A DNA stretch of 64,000 nt from Phycisphaera sp. (lineage in GTDB: Bacteria; Planctomycetota; Phycisphaerae; Phycisphaerales; Phycisphaeraceae): NCBI GenBank assembly GCA_016125215.1, contig WGMF01000002.1, forward strand, positions 114,486 to 178,485. The letters are read 5' to 3'. Shown here piece by piece: positions 1 to 8,666 of the stretch. Both the position numbers and the translations under genes were made by a program. Within the stretch, counting starts at the first letter, position 1. Every line of letters begins with the position of its first letter. A model generated the notes under the pieces. It saw nothing but the letters and a program-made list of their open reading frames with translations. It was not told where the DNA came from and searched no databases.

Positions 1-434
1 GAGCGTAAAAACTGTAGCGCACGGGCGGCGTCGTGCATGGGCGCTTTGACGGGCGGCACAACGCCCTCGGCGTGACACATCAGACGGTAATTGATCGCCG
101 CCACCGAGATGCCCGCGTCCAGCAATCTCTGAGCATCGACAAATCGGCTCATCCGTTCCTTGCTGCCGCCCATCCATCCACCCCCGTGGATCACAAGCAC
201 CAGCGGTGTCGGTTTATCGGATTGGGCCCCCCAGAAGTCGAGGACATGGCGTTCGTGTTCACCGTAATGAACACCCGAAAACGTGGGGGGGGGGACGTCT
301 CCCTCAAAACCGGTCGCCTTGCCCGCGCCTTTTGGCTTCGGGTTCGGCTGACCCGGAGAAGTCTCATCACCCATCGCCGAGAACTCCGCCAAGGTGATCG
401 TTGCAAGCATAACGAGCAAGCAGATGGAGTTCAT
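1..434 (-). CDS. secreted alpha/beta hydrolase (esterase-like), 3' part missing
   Basis: The protein starts at the ATG at 434 and runs off the left edge, so only about 144 N-terminal residues are present. It opens with a hydrophobic signal peptide (MNSICLLVMLATITLAEFSA). After a Pro/Lys/Gly-rich linker it reads LVLVIHGGGWMGGSKERM, the oxyanion-hole HGGGW motif of the BD-FAE/hormone-sensitive-lipase-like alpha/beta hydrolases, then INYRL and a stretch ending HDAARALQFLR, typical of the strand and helix before the nucleophile elbow. The catalytic Ser, Asp and His lie outside the window. The start codon abuts the stop of the gene at 435-3143 (TAAATG), so the two are probably translationally coupled. 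Planctomycetes often use such enzymes as carbohydrate esterases; that role is inferred from the neighbours. The ORF track gives only shadows here; this frame was read directly. Confidence 0.85.
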   Translation of the reverse strand, partial: MNSICLLVMLATITLAEFSAMGDETSPGQPNPKPKGAGKATGFEGDVPPPTFSGVHYGEHERHVLDFWGAQSDKPTPLVLVIHGGGWMGGSKERMSRFVDAQRLLDAGISVAAINYRLMCHAEGVVPPVKAPMHDAARALQFLR

Positions 435-3143
435 TTATGGGTCCTGCTTTTCGGGTGTGCTGATGCGGATGTTCCGATAGGTCGCCGATCGTGTGAACAT
501 GTGTCGCAAGCCGATGCGGCCCTCGGTGATGGGCGGGAGATGGTTGTTGGTGAAATGGCAGTAGTAGACCTGCCCGGGGTTTTCGATACGCAAGTAAATG
601 TCACGGTCCTTCTTGATGACGGTGACATGGTGCTTCACACCGGTCTGGAAGAGGTCCGTTGGGAAATAGTCCGGTACGAGATCGGTGTTCTTCAGGCCGG
701 CTTTATGCGGCACGTACCGTCGGGCACGGATGTATTGCGTGTCGTCGTCATCGGTGTTGCCGAAGGCGGCGTAACTGACGTGGTAGGTGTTCATGTTGTC
801 ATAGTACATCTTCATCGCGGGGACTTTGCGCAGGTCGTTCCATTTGGTGATGTCCTTGTCGTAAGGCCCCTCGCCGCTGCCGGTGGCTTGGATGTAGAGG
901 ATGTTGACGCAGCGTTTTTCGTGGTCGAGCCGGGTGTAGTCGAACTCGATCTTCACGTCACCCTCGAAGCTTTGTTTGATCCACAGCACCATGTGATGGG
1001 CGTCGTTCTTAAACTCGGGACCGGCGGTGAGGGTCATGCCCTCGGGCCCGTTGGCCACCTTGCCGACCTCGCCGTCGAGGAACCACTTGTCTTTCCAGTC
1101 GCCGGTGCAGGGGTCGGAAAAAACGACCCGCCAACTTGGGGCGTCTGCCCGCTCAAAGGCTTTCCGCTCCTGGGGGTTGTGGATCATTTGCTTCACGTTG
1201 CCTCCGATCTGCTCGTTGCTCTCGGTTCGCCCGTTGAAATCCAGCGAGATTTTCCGTCCGTCTTTCTCGAGGGTAACGATACCGCTGCCGTGGAAGGAGT
1301 TCAGGTAAGGGCTGTCAAAGACCTTGTCGGGGTATAAATCGACCGGCTTGTCGTTGATACGGGGCACCGGCAGCTTGCCGCCAAGCTCCATGCGAGTCTC
1401 GACGCCCAGGTCGTCCTTGAAGGCGTAAGACACGCAGCCGTCGGTGATGGTGTATTCATGGCCGGCCAGGTAGGTGAGGAAGTCCTCGAGTGTGGGGTGC
1501 TTGGACTCGCGGGAGCCAACAAACGCCACGGTCGGTTTGTCCGCCTTCGGCCAAAGCCAGCGGGCGTCATTGTTGTCGTTTCGGCTGGCTTCATTGCGCT
1601 GGGTGGGGTCGGCCTGCTTGAACTCGTAGTTCTTCCCCGTCGCATTGGGGTCGGCGTCGAGGAACTTGACCCCGAGCCAGGCTGCACCTTCATGGACCAC
1701 CAACCAGCCGTCTTTCTCGACGATGCGTTCCTGAATGTCTTTGGGGAAGTAGACCCGCATCTGACCGGTCTGCTTGGCGTTGGGGTGCGTGGCGACCAGC
1801 ATGACGTTGCGGTGCTGCACCGCGATGTGCTGGTTGTAGGTCTTGCCGTTGCCCAGCCCGACGGACTGCGGGAAGACGCGGGCATTGGGGCCAGTCGCAA
1901 AGACGATGCCTTGCCAGCGGTTCTGCGTGTTGATCGCGGCGTAGTCGGTGCGCGTATCGAGCATCCAACCGCCCATGATGTAGTCCGGCGTACAGTAGCT
2001 GTAGCGCAGCATCCCGCCGGCTTTGGGGTCCATGTCATAGAACCCTCGCCCACCGCCCCCGCCCGCCACCTTCGCCGGCCGCGTCGATTGATACACGAAC
2101 GGCGTGAACGATCCTTTGTCTAGCGCGATATCCATCACCACATCCGGCGGTTCATACCGTGAGGTCGAGAGGATCAACTGCGACTGGATCCCGTTGCTTG
2201 CCCAGTACCAGCCCTTGATCCCCATCAGGGCCTTGCCCATCAGGTTCCACGAGTCGCTCCCGCCTGACTGTGAGTAAGAACCCTGGTAGCAGCGCGTTTT
2301 GCCGCCACCGCGGATGCCGTTGAGCTGGTCGATCGACCAGTCCGCCCACGTCAGGTCCAGCAGCAGTTTCATGCGGTGGCGCACGGTCGGGTCCTGGGCA
2401 AACTCATACATATTGACAATCTCACCGATAAACCACTTGCCGTAGGTCGGGGAGATCTCGACGAACAAGCCGTTCTTCGCGCGTTCGAGCGCGTATTGCG
2501 CGTAATACGCTTCCCACGCCTTGACGTGCTCGGTCGGGTTGTGGCCGTCGGGAAGCTTGCGGTCCGTGTATGCGGGTAGATGTTGTATGGCCTGCAGCGC
2601 GAGGTAAGCGTTGGACAGGTCCATCATGTCGTGGTTTTCACTGCCCTGGATGTGCCAGATGTTTTTGAGGTTCGCGCGTTCGACCGTGCTCTTGCCGCAG
2701 CCATAAAGAAACAGCATCTCTTCGAGTTGTGCCTGCACGTTCTGCGCCAGCCGACCGGGGAAGAACGGGCTCTTGTCGTTGAAGAAGTAATAGACCCGCA
2801 GCCAGGTTCGCATCCGCCACTTTGCGTCGAGTGCCTCGTCGACGCTCACTGTGTTGTCTTCCCCCGCGATGGCCTTGAGCGCGGACCGCAGTTGCTCGTT
2901 GGCCCGGTCCAGGTCTGTGCCGGTGTAGAGGCAGGCCAACGCGTAGACCGGGGCATAGGTCGTGAGGCCCTCTTTGCTCACGGGGGTGGCAACCAGCTCA
3001 TCCATGAGCTTGCTGCCGAACTCCCTGCGACGCGCCCGGGCATCGTGGATAGCCGAGTCATCAGCGCTGCCCGCGATAGCGGTCGAACCAAGTGTCAGCA
3101 GCATCACGATCAAACTATAGAAGAATGCTTGACGGGTGGACAT
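435..3143 (-). CDS. large secreted polysaccharide-lyase-like protein with C-terminal DUF1961-like domain
   Basis: 902 residues with a signal peptide (cleavage near STAIAGSA). The first ~350 residues are helix-rich and resemble an (alpha/alpha)6 toroid, with a GSENHDMMD motif near residue 168. A beta-rich part follows with RYSYC near 380 and RWQG near 409. Both parts share clear motif blocks with the protein at 5162-7135: SENH, RYSYC, RWQG, and KPVD..P.KV.DSP.LNS near the end of the shared part. This architecture is typical of polysaccharide lyases that use an Asn/His plus Tyr, but I cannot name the family. The last ~230 residues (from WRVVFSDPCTGDWKDKW) look like a DUF1961/concanavalin-type jelly roll, often found in glycan-active proteins. 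It is third in a leftward operon, 27 bp after the preceding stop. The substrate is unknown. Confidence 0.75.
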   Translation of the reverse strand: MSTRQAFFYSLIVMLLTLGSTAIAGSADDSAIHDARARRREFGSKLMDELVATPVSKEGLTTYAPVYALACLYTGTDLDRANEQLRSALKAIAGEDNTVSVDEALDAKWRMRTWLRVYYFFNDKSPFFPGRLAQNVQAQLEEMLFLYGCGKSTVERANLKNIWHIQGSENHDMMDLSNAYLALQAIQHLPAYTDRKLPDGHNPTEHVKAWEAYYAQYALERAKNGLFVEISPTYGKWFIGEIVNMYEFAQDPTVRHRMKLLLDLTWADWSIDQLNGIRGGGKTRCYQGSYSQSGGSDSWNLMGKALMGIKGWYWASNGIQSQLILSTSRYEPPDVVMDIALDKGSFTPFVYQSTRPAKVAGGGGGRGFYDMDPKAGGMLRYSYCTPDYIMGGWMLDTRTDYAAINTQNRWQGIVFATGPNARVFPQSVGLGNGKTYNQHIAVQHRNVMLVATHPNAKQTGQMRVYFPKDIQERIVEKDGWLVVHEGAAWLGVKFLDADPNATGKNYEFKQADPTQRNEASRNDNNDARWLWPKADKPTVAFVGSRESKHPTLEDFLTYLAGHEYTITDGCVSYAFKDDLGVETRMELGGKLPVPRINDKPVDLYPDKVFDSPYLNSFHGSGIVTLEKDGRKISLDFNGRTESNEQIGGNVKQMIHNPQERKAFERADAPSWRVVFSDPCTGDWKDKWFLDGEVGKVANGPEGMTLTAGPEFKNDAHHMVLWIKQSFEGDVKIEFDYTRLDHEKRCVNILYIQATGSGEGPYDKDITKWNDLRKVPAMKMYYDNMNTYHVSYAAFGNTDDDDTQYIRARRYVPHKAGLKNTDLVPDYFPTDLFQTGVKHHVTVIKKDRDIYLRIENPGQVYYCHFTNNHLPPITEGRIGLRHMFTRSATYRNIRISTPEKQDP

Positions 3144-3170
3144 CGGAGGACTCTTGGGGTGTGTATGGCA

Positions 3171-5111
3171 TCACGGGTGACAGGGCGTCAGTGTGAATTG
3201 GCGGATCGTCACGCCCCCGAACTCGGGGCCGCTGCTCGTCCACACCAGTTTCCCGTATTGCTCGGGCACCCTGCGCGTGAAGTTCAGCGTGTTGGTTCCC
3301 GCGACGAGGGTGATGCGTACCGGTTCCGAGTCCACCCATTGGCCGAGCGTGAAAGGCAGGGGGATGTCGGTCGATCTGTCTTGGCCGTTGAGCGTAAGCT
3401 GTAAAGACTGGTCGCGGTTGATGGTCACGACCCTGGCGGAGAGTTGATATTCGCCTGCTTTGGGAAGCGTGACCTCGTAAACGAACGACTCCGGATTGCC
3501 CTTGCGTCGGTAATGCATCTGAATACCGCCAAGGCTCGATTCCATGAAGAGAATCTTTGCGGTGCTTTCGCTCGGCGTGATGCAGGCCGCGGCCGGGATC
3601 GTGACCACGCCCCGTTCATTGATGTCAATACGTCGATCCTCCGGACCGATGGCCGGGGTGGTCAGGGGGGAGTCTTTTTCCGGTCTTCGTTTGTAGTCCC
3701 GGGCAAGTGCGAAAGCATCTTCGGTCCATGGCACGCGATCGTCGTCGTAGTTCGGCCAGGCTTTGCTCACGAGGATTCGCTTCTGGTTGAGGGCAAGGGC
3801 GTGCCAGAAGCCACCCGTCCCCGAAACCATGCCGTTGATCTTTTCCTGCCCGAGGCCGTCACCGATCCAGCCGCAGCGCAGGGCTTTGAGATAGTCTTGT
3901 GGGTTTTTGCGCGCCATCTGGTCGAGGCGAAAGACCGTGGAATACATGGCTTCAGGCTTGTCACTGGTCCAGTAGGACCCCGACCAGCCGATGCCCAGCG
4001 CGGTGGTCCATCCGTATGGCGTCCAGTACGTCATGGCGGTGTGAGCCTTGCCCCGTGTGCCCCAGGTCGGGATTCCGAAGCTTCGCGTCGTGGCGCGACC
4101 GAGAGTAGCCTTGGGCCCGCAACGACCGCCCGCATTCAGGATCGCTTGGATGTTGGTCAGTCCTTCCTCGTATTCGGGTGTCTTTTGGGGGATATCTTCG
4201 TTGATAGCCATGTATTTGTCACGGGGATATTCCGTGGCGATCGTGTCGGGACGATAGTTGCGCACCATGCTTCGCAACCAGGCCAATTCTTCCTCGGTGC
4301 AGTAATCATTGATGATGTGACGGCATTCCCATGTGGTCATATTCTCGAAGGCGGGGTCGAGTTCCTTATTGAGATACCACTTTTCGTAAGCGAGATAGCG
4401 TCGGATCGGGTCAATCCCGGTGTATTGACAGAGTTCCGGGGCGGCCAGTTCCACCGCGGTCGCCACGGCGAGGCGATTGAGAATCCCCTCATTGGGTTCT
4501 TTGCTGGCCGAACGGATGGACTCGTAGATCTCCATCGCCTTGCCGTATCGACCGGCTTTGGCGCCACCGGCGATCAGAATTTGTTGCATCAGATTGTGAT
4601 CGGCAAGCAGCGAGTCGAGCCGTGCCTTGTAAGCCGTGCCCTGTTGTGCATAGACCGCCAGGCCGCGCGGCGTCGCGTTGCTCAGCACGGCACACTTCAC
4701 AAGGTCCTGATCCATCGCGTCACTGCCAAGAGAGCTTTCCAGCGAGTCGAGGATGGAACGGGCCCTGTCCATGGTTGCTCGTTGGCGTTTGAAATCCTTG
4801 TAGATACCGCTGTCGCGTTGCTGCTTGGGCTTGTCCTTGCTTCCTTCTTTCTGTTTCTGGAACCGGGGACCTTCGTCTTCATGGGCCTTAAGAAAGGCCG
4901 CTTTCATGGCGGGATCGACCTGGGGCAGTTTCGCCTTGATACTGACTTGCAGGGCTGCCAGCATCTTCTGGTACTCGGCCAGATACTGCTGACCCTCGGC
5001 TGTGAGCGTAACCTGTTGCTCCACATTCTTCGGGCCGGCAAAACAAGTCATGGCGCAAACCACGACCAGGGTGATCGGCAACGTCCATCGCAAAGTTCTG
5101 ATCTTTAACAT
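3171..5111 (-). CDS. secreted transglutaminase-like protein with C-terminal carbohydrate-binding-like domain
   Basis: About 646 residues. I place the start at the ATG at 5111 because it gives a clean signal peptide (MLKIRTLRWTLPITLVVVCA) and has GAAAGA six bases upstream. Other starts are ATG 5117 and a GTG at 5165 that would overlap the previous stop. The N-terminal half is helical and charged. Near residues 325-370 it reads GGRCGPKA, RSFGIPTWGTRG and KAHTAM, the Cys...His layout of transglutaminase-like (papain-fold) domains, though the third catalytic residue is not obvious. The last ~140 residues (FVYEVTLPKAGEYQLSARV onward) resemble a beta-sandwich carbohydrate-binding module of the CBM6/35 type. 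It lies between two related lyase-like proteins, so it probably acts on the same glycan or glycopeptide outside the cytoplasm. Function is inferred. Confidence 0.7.
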   Translation of the reverse strand: MLKIRTLRWTLPITLVVVCAMTCFAGPKNVEQQVTLTAEGQQYLAEYQKMLAALQVSIKAKLPQVDPAMKAAFLKAHEDEGPRFQKQKEGSKDKPKQQRDSGIYKDFKRQRATMDRARSILDSLESSLGSDAMDQDLVKCAVLSNATPRGLAVYAQQGTAYKARLDSLLADHNLMQQILIAGGAKAGRYGKAMEIYESIRSASKEPNEGILNRLAVATAVELAAPELCQYTGIDPIRRYLAYEKWYLNKELDPAFENMTTWECRHIINDYCTEEELAWLRSMVRNYRPDTIATEYPRDKYMAINEDIPQKTPEYEEGLTNIQAILNAGGRCGPKATLGRATTRSFGIPTWGTRGKAHTAMTYWTPYGWTTALGIGWSGSYWTSDKPEAMYSTVFRLDQMARKNPQDYLKALRCGWIGDGLGQEKINGMVSGTGGFWHALALNQKRILVSKAWPNYDDDRVPWTEDAFALARDYKRRPEKDSPLTTPAIGPEDRRIDINERGVVTIPAAACITPSESTAKILFMESSLGGIQMHYRRKGNPESFVYEVTLPKAGEYQLSARVVTINRDQSLQLTLNGQDRSTDIPLPFTLGQWVDSEPVRITLVAGTNTLNFTRRVPEQYGKLVWTSSGPEFGGVTIRQFTLTPCHP

Positions 5112-5161
5112 GTCCATTCTTTCAAGTCTTAGCTTTTTCGTACTTCCCAATACGGGTGTTG

Positions 5162-7135
5162 TCACCTGGTCGTGTGCGATTCGAGTGCGTTGAAATCGAG
5201 CACGACTTTGCGGTCGCCTTTGGAGATCGTGACGACACCGCTGTTGTAGTCGCTGTTGAGGAACGGGCTGTCGTAGACCTTAGCCGGGCTGTAATCCACG
5301 GGCTTGCCGTTGATGGTGGGCGTTTTCTGGTAACTCGTGTCCAGAGTCAATGCGTCGCCGTAGATCGTTTGATAATGAAGTACCGGGCCTTCCATTCGGA
5401 CCAAGCAGGCCTTAACCTTCGCCTTGAATGCATCGTAACTCTCGACATCGGTCTTGGCCATGACCTCCAGGATCACTGGGGCGTATTCGTTCTCCGGGGT
5501 CAAGATGAAACCCGGTGGTGTGGCGAATGAAGTCCCTTCCTCTTTCGTGCCTCCCAAAACACGTTCGTCAAGCTTGAAGTCACCCTCGGCCACACGAACG
5601 GCCGCGTACGCGCCGGGCGCTTCGACAAAGACGATGTTGTCCTCACGGACAGGCTCACTCAAGCCGTTCTTGGAAAACCACACCATCATCTCCGCAACGT
5701 CTTTGCTCTGCTTGAGTTTCTGCGTAATCAGGCTGCCCTTGCTCTGCACGGACCAGAACTGGTTGAAGCACACGCGGTTGTCCGCCGGTCGGGGAACCGG
5801 AACGATGCGCGGGTCACCTTCACCGGCGAAGATCACGCCTTGCCATCGGCTCTGACTGCTGATCCCGACCCAGTCGGACGTAGGCCGGGCCTCGGTCATC
5901 GGTGTGCCGATGATGAACGATGGGTCGCAATAGCTGTATCGCAAGATACCCCCGCCGTCGAGCCGGAACTGGTTGGGCTTCTGGTCCGGTCGATCCATCT
6001 TCGGGAAGGTGTGGCCCTGTTCGCCAAGCCCTTGGACGCGCTGCCGAACCTCGTATCGTCCCCGGCCCTGGGTGTCGAGCGCGATATCCGCCACGACGGT
6101 CGGCGGACGGTAGCCGCTGAGAAGAGCATCCACGTCGTGCCCGTTCAGCTCCGGCTGGTTGCCGATCGCAAAGTAGAGCCACGCCAGCACCGCGTTGCCG
6201 TGGTTTCGACTCTGGATATAGGCGTTGTTTCCCTTGAGGCGTGAGGCTCCGCCGCCCATGTGTCCCATGATCTGTTCCTCGGCCCAGTACGCAAAGTACA
6301 TATCGAGGAACATCCCCGCGGCCTTCTTCAATCGCTCGTCCCCGAAGTCGTAGAAGTTATAGAAGCCCTTGACCATCGTGGCGTTGTAGCCGTCGCTGCG
6401 CATCTCGGCACAGATGCCCCGTTTCGCACGCTCCCGACAGTATTCGATGATGTAAGCGTTCCAGGCCTCATACTGCTGGGCCAGGGTCGAGCCGTCATCG
6501 CACTTGAGGTCCTTGTATCTGGGCAGGTCTTTGGCGTATTTGGAAAAGTGCCAGTGACACGTAAAGTCCATCACGTGATGGTTTTCGGAGCTGTAGACAT
6601 TCCAGGTCTCGGACGTCTTGTATTCCGCTTTGCCAAGCCAAGAGCAGGTCTTTGTGTAAATCCATATCGGTTCGAGAACCTTGGCCTCGGTCTCTTTGGT
6701 GATCCGACCCGCGTGCAAACTGCCGTGCGGGCCGTACAACTCCAGAAGGCGCAGGACGATCTCGGCGTGCCAGTGGAAGCTGTCCCGATCAGGGATGGCC
6801 GACGAGTTATCGAGGTAATACTGTGCGTTTTCAACCAGAGCCGAGTTGGCCTCGTCGATTTTTTCGTTCAAGTAAAGACACCGCGCGGCAAACGCCATCA
6901 TCGAATAGGAGTAACCCCGCACATAGTTGCCGCGCCCGGGTGAGAGAGGCGGGTTCTTCTTCGCGCGCTCGAGCGGCTTGCCGGCCTCGGCTTTGAAGAT
7001 CGCATCGACTCGCTGGTCGAAACCCGCCAGGACCGCTTCGGGACTCAAGTTCCCACGATCCTCGGTGGCGATAGCCTGCGTTGAAATGATAAGCATCAGG
7101 AAGATTCCGATCACGGGTTTGTATAGATGTAGCAT
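5162..7135 (-). CDS. secreted polysaccharide-lyase-like protein, relative of the 435-3143 product
   Basis: 657 residues from the ATG at 7135, chosen because it begins a signal peptide (MLHLYKPVIGIFLMLIISTQ, cleavage near AIA). The open frame continues 66 codons upstream, but those residues are Arg/Pro-rich and not protein-like. The layout matches the 435-3143 protein: helical N-terminal region with SSENHHVMDF near residue 184, then GGILRYSYC near 400, SRWQG near 430, and KPVDYSPAKVYDSPFLNS near the C-terminus. It lacks the extra C-terminal domain of its relative. No Shine-Dalgarno sequence is evident. It is the first gene of the leftward operon 7135-1, and a palindrome at 7154-7168 lies just upstream. 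The SENH and Tyr-containing blocks suggest lyase chemistry, but the family and substrate cannot be named from sequence alone. Confidence 0.72.
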   Translation of the reverse strand: MLHLYKPVIGIFLMLIISTQAIATEDRGNLSPEAVLAGFDQRVDAIFKAEAGKPLERAKKNPPLSPGRGNYVRGYSYSMMAFAARCLYLNEKIDEANSALVENAQYYLDNSSAIPDRDSFHWHAEIVLRLLELYGPHGSLHAGRITKETEAKVLEPIWIYTKTCSWLGKAEYKTSETWNVYSSENHHVMDFTCHWHFSKYAKDLPRYKDLKCDDGSTLAQQYEAWNAYIIEYCRERAKRGICAEMRSDGYNATMVKGFYNFYDFGDERLKKAAGMFLDMYFAYWAEEQIMGHMGGGASRLKGNNAYIQSRNHGNAVLAWLYFAIGNQPELNGHDVDALLSGYRPPTVVADIALDTQGRGRYEVRQRVQGLGEQGHTFPKMDRPDQKPNQFRLDGGGILRYSYCDPSFIIGTPMTEARPTSDWVGISSQSRWQGVIFAGEGDPRIVPVPRPADNRVCFNQFWSVQSKGSLITQKLKQSKDVAEMMVWFSKNGLSEPVREDNIVFVEAPGAYAAVRVAEGDFKLDERVLGGTKEEGTSFATPPGFILTPENEYAPVILEVMAKTDVESYDAFKAKVKACLVRMEGPVLHYQTIYGDALTLDTSYQKTPTINGKPVDYSPAKVYDSPFLNSDYNSGVVTISKGDRKVVLDFNALESHTTR

Positions 7136-7602
7136 AGGGGCACTGGCTGGATATCCCGTTCCACGGGACACTGGGTATCGATTGTTTGGAGGGGGTCGCA
7201 CCGAATTTAACGCAGCCGGCTCACGGGCTATTGCCCCGCGGCCCAATCCATGAGCAATACAAGCCCATCGCCTTAAACGCCGTTGCTCCCCGGCCCAGCA
7301 GGACATGAAGGTGTTGCGTGGCGCTGTGATCATACTGAAGCTTTATTCGCGGACGCTGCTGTCGGTCAAGGCGCAGTCGGGGATGGAAGTGTCACGGTTG
7401 TAAACCTGTGGGGGATTGGGGAACGGGTCTGTATTGCGAACGGGTTTGGTGCATGTGTTATTACCTGTTCCCCACGCCCGGCTTCTGTGTGATAGAAGGA
7501 TCGTGTAGTCTCTGCTACTGCCGACATTGAGCTCCATGGTGTCACCGATCTTCCAGAGCTTCTTATGTTTTCTCACAGTGCCTGATCCACCGACCGAGTT
7601 TT
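7136..7602. other. intergenic region upstream of the lyase operon
   Basis: About 470 bases without a convincing gene. An open frame on the minus strand (7343-7687) has no recognisable domain and crosses the terminator at 7603-7638, so I do not accept it. The stretch must hold the promoter of the operon starting at 7135. A TATGAT hexamer on the minus strand at 7329-7334 is one possible -10 box, but its -35 is poor. Confidence 0.5.
7154..7168. promoter_or_regulatory. candidate operator (TCCCGT-TCC-ACGGGA)
   Basis: A perfect 6-bp inverted repeat with a 3-bp spacer, 18 bases upstream of the start at 7135. The position suits a repressor site for the lyase operon. The nearby XylR-type regulators (8667 and 11031) are candidate binders; this is inference. 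Confidence 0.4.
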
Positions 7603-7638
7603 GAAAAACGGCGACGCAGCATGGTACGCTGCGCCGCC
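7603..7638 (-). terminator. rho-independent terminator of the PEP-CTERM gene
   Basis: On the minus strand GGCGGCGCAGC (7638-7628), a 7-base loop, GCTGCGTCGCC (7620-7610, one G-T pair), then GTTTTTC. It follows the stop at 7684 by about 45 bases. Confidence 0.85.
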
Positions 7639-7683
7639 GCTGGAGGAGGATTGAAGTAGACGCACTCACAGAGCCACATCGAA

Positions 7684-8487
7684 TCAAGCAAAGCGGCGGC
7701 GATAGAGGGCCATGCCCAAACCCACAAGCCCAACGACGAGCGTCGCCGGTTCGGGGATGGTGATCACTTCAAACGCCGCGGCGTCGATACGCCGGTAGTC
7801 GGCGGCAGGGGGGGTAAGCCCGCTGAGAGTCCACTGGTAGGTATGCGTGCCCGCAGCGACCGACCCTTTGTAAGCCGCGGCGCCTTCGGCCGAGCCGATG
7901 TTGTTATCGGTGTAAATCACTGTCGGGTTCGGTGAGTTCACCGTGATAGCCCTGTTGGTGTTGTTCCCATTGAAATTAACGACGTTGAAGGTTTCGACCG
8001 TGGTGACAAGGTTTACGGTGTTGGATTGTGAAGCCGAGGTGCCCGTGTTGTGGAGCGCTATCGCCTGGTTAAGCCCCAGATTGCCATCGATGGAAACCCA
8101 GCCGGCGGCAAAACCGTTCCGCGTGCCATAGCCGCTCATGTCGACGACCACGTTGGTCCCGGAGATTCCTGGTGTGGACAGGTCGAGATACCAGATGGCG
8201 GAGTTGGTCAGATTGCCCACAGCCAGATTCATGGCTTTGCCGCCATAGGTCACCGTCATCGCGTTGCCGGTCAGGCCGCCCAACTCGTCCGAGGTCATCA
8301 CAATCAGCATGTCGGCACCGGCCCCAACCGAGATCGACTGGGTCACGGTAGCGCCGGGTGCCGAGCCACCGAAGTTACCATGGTTGACATCGATGATCGA
8401 CGCCTGAGTAGAGCCGGTGACCCATGCCGTGAGACACATGACGGTCAGGACTGTAAAGAGGCGTCGGGGTGAAATTCTTGTTGACAT
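7684..8487 (-). CDS. PEP-CTERM sorting-domain secreted protein
   Basis: 267 residues. The N-terminus is a signal peptide (residues ~8-29, ending QAS). The middle is Gly/Thr/Asn-rich and beta-strand-like with no recognised enzyme motif. The C-terminus IPEPATLVVGLVGLGMALYR followed by Arg-rich residues is a textbook PEP-CTERM signal: PEP box, hydrophobic helix, basic tail. Such proteins are processed by an exosortase (not in this window) and released to the surface or matrix. AGGAT lies about 10 bases before the ATG. The gene is divergent from the XylR-type regulator at 8667 and is followed by a strong terminator, so it is probably a single-gene unit. Its role beyond the surface location is unknown. 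Confidence 0.88.
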   Translation of the reverse strand: MSTRISPRRLFTVLTVMCLTAWVTGSTQASIIDVNHGNFGGSAPGATVTQSISVGAGADMLIVMTSDELGGLTGNAMTVTYGGKAMNLAVGNLTNSAIWYLDLSTPGISGTNVVVDMSGYGTRNGFAAGWVSIDGNLGLNQAIALHNTGTSASQSNTVNLVTTVETFNVVNFNGNNTNRAITVNSPNPTVIYTDNNIGSAEGAAAYKGSVAAGTHTYQWTLSGLTPPAADYRRIDAAAFEVITIPEPATLVVGLVGLGMALYRRRFA

Positions 8488-8653
8488 GGATATGTCATCC
8501 TGTGTGGATAAGTAAAGTACGAGTCAGGGTTGTAGATTGACTCACGCACATGAGCTAAACCTACAGCCAAATACCTATTCACTATTGTCGCCCCGATTCC
8601 CCCCAATACAATGCGAAAATGCGCATAATTATAAGGATTTGCAAAAAGTCGGT

Positions 8654-8659
8654 TATACT
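8654..8659 (+). promoter_or_regulatory. candidate -10 box (TATACT) of the 8667 regulator
   Basis: TATACT ends 7 bases before the ATG at 8667, so transcription would begin at or next to the A of the start codon (leaderless mRNA). No good -35 is visible. No Shine-Dalgarno sequence precedes the ATG. Confidence 0.4.
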
Positions 8660-8666
8660 GTGGATT

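Noticed and set aside
33..1337. Long plus-strand open frame opposite the secreted lyase gene
   Set aside because: Antisense to a clear signal-peptide protein; composition is the mirror of the true coding strand. Many similar antisense frames (for example 22556-24568 and 19381-20529) were rejected for the same reason.
7343..7687. Minus-strand frame after the PEP-CTERM gene
   Set aside because: It runs through a strong terminator hairpin and has no recognisable domain.
7867..8472. Plus-strand frame over the PEP-CTERM gene
   Set aside because: Shadow of the minus-strand gene, which has a clear PEP-CTERM end.
8639..8659. TTGCAA and TATACT as a full promoter of the 8667 regulator
   Set aside because: Spacing of about 9 bases is too short for sigma70; only the -10 is kept as a candidate.
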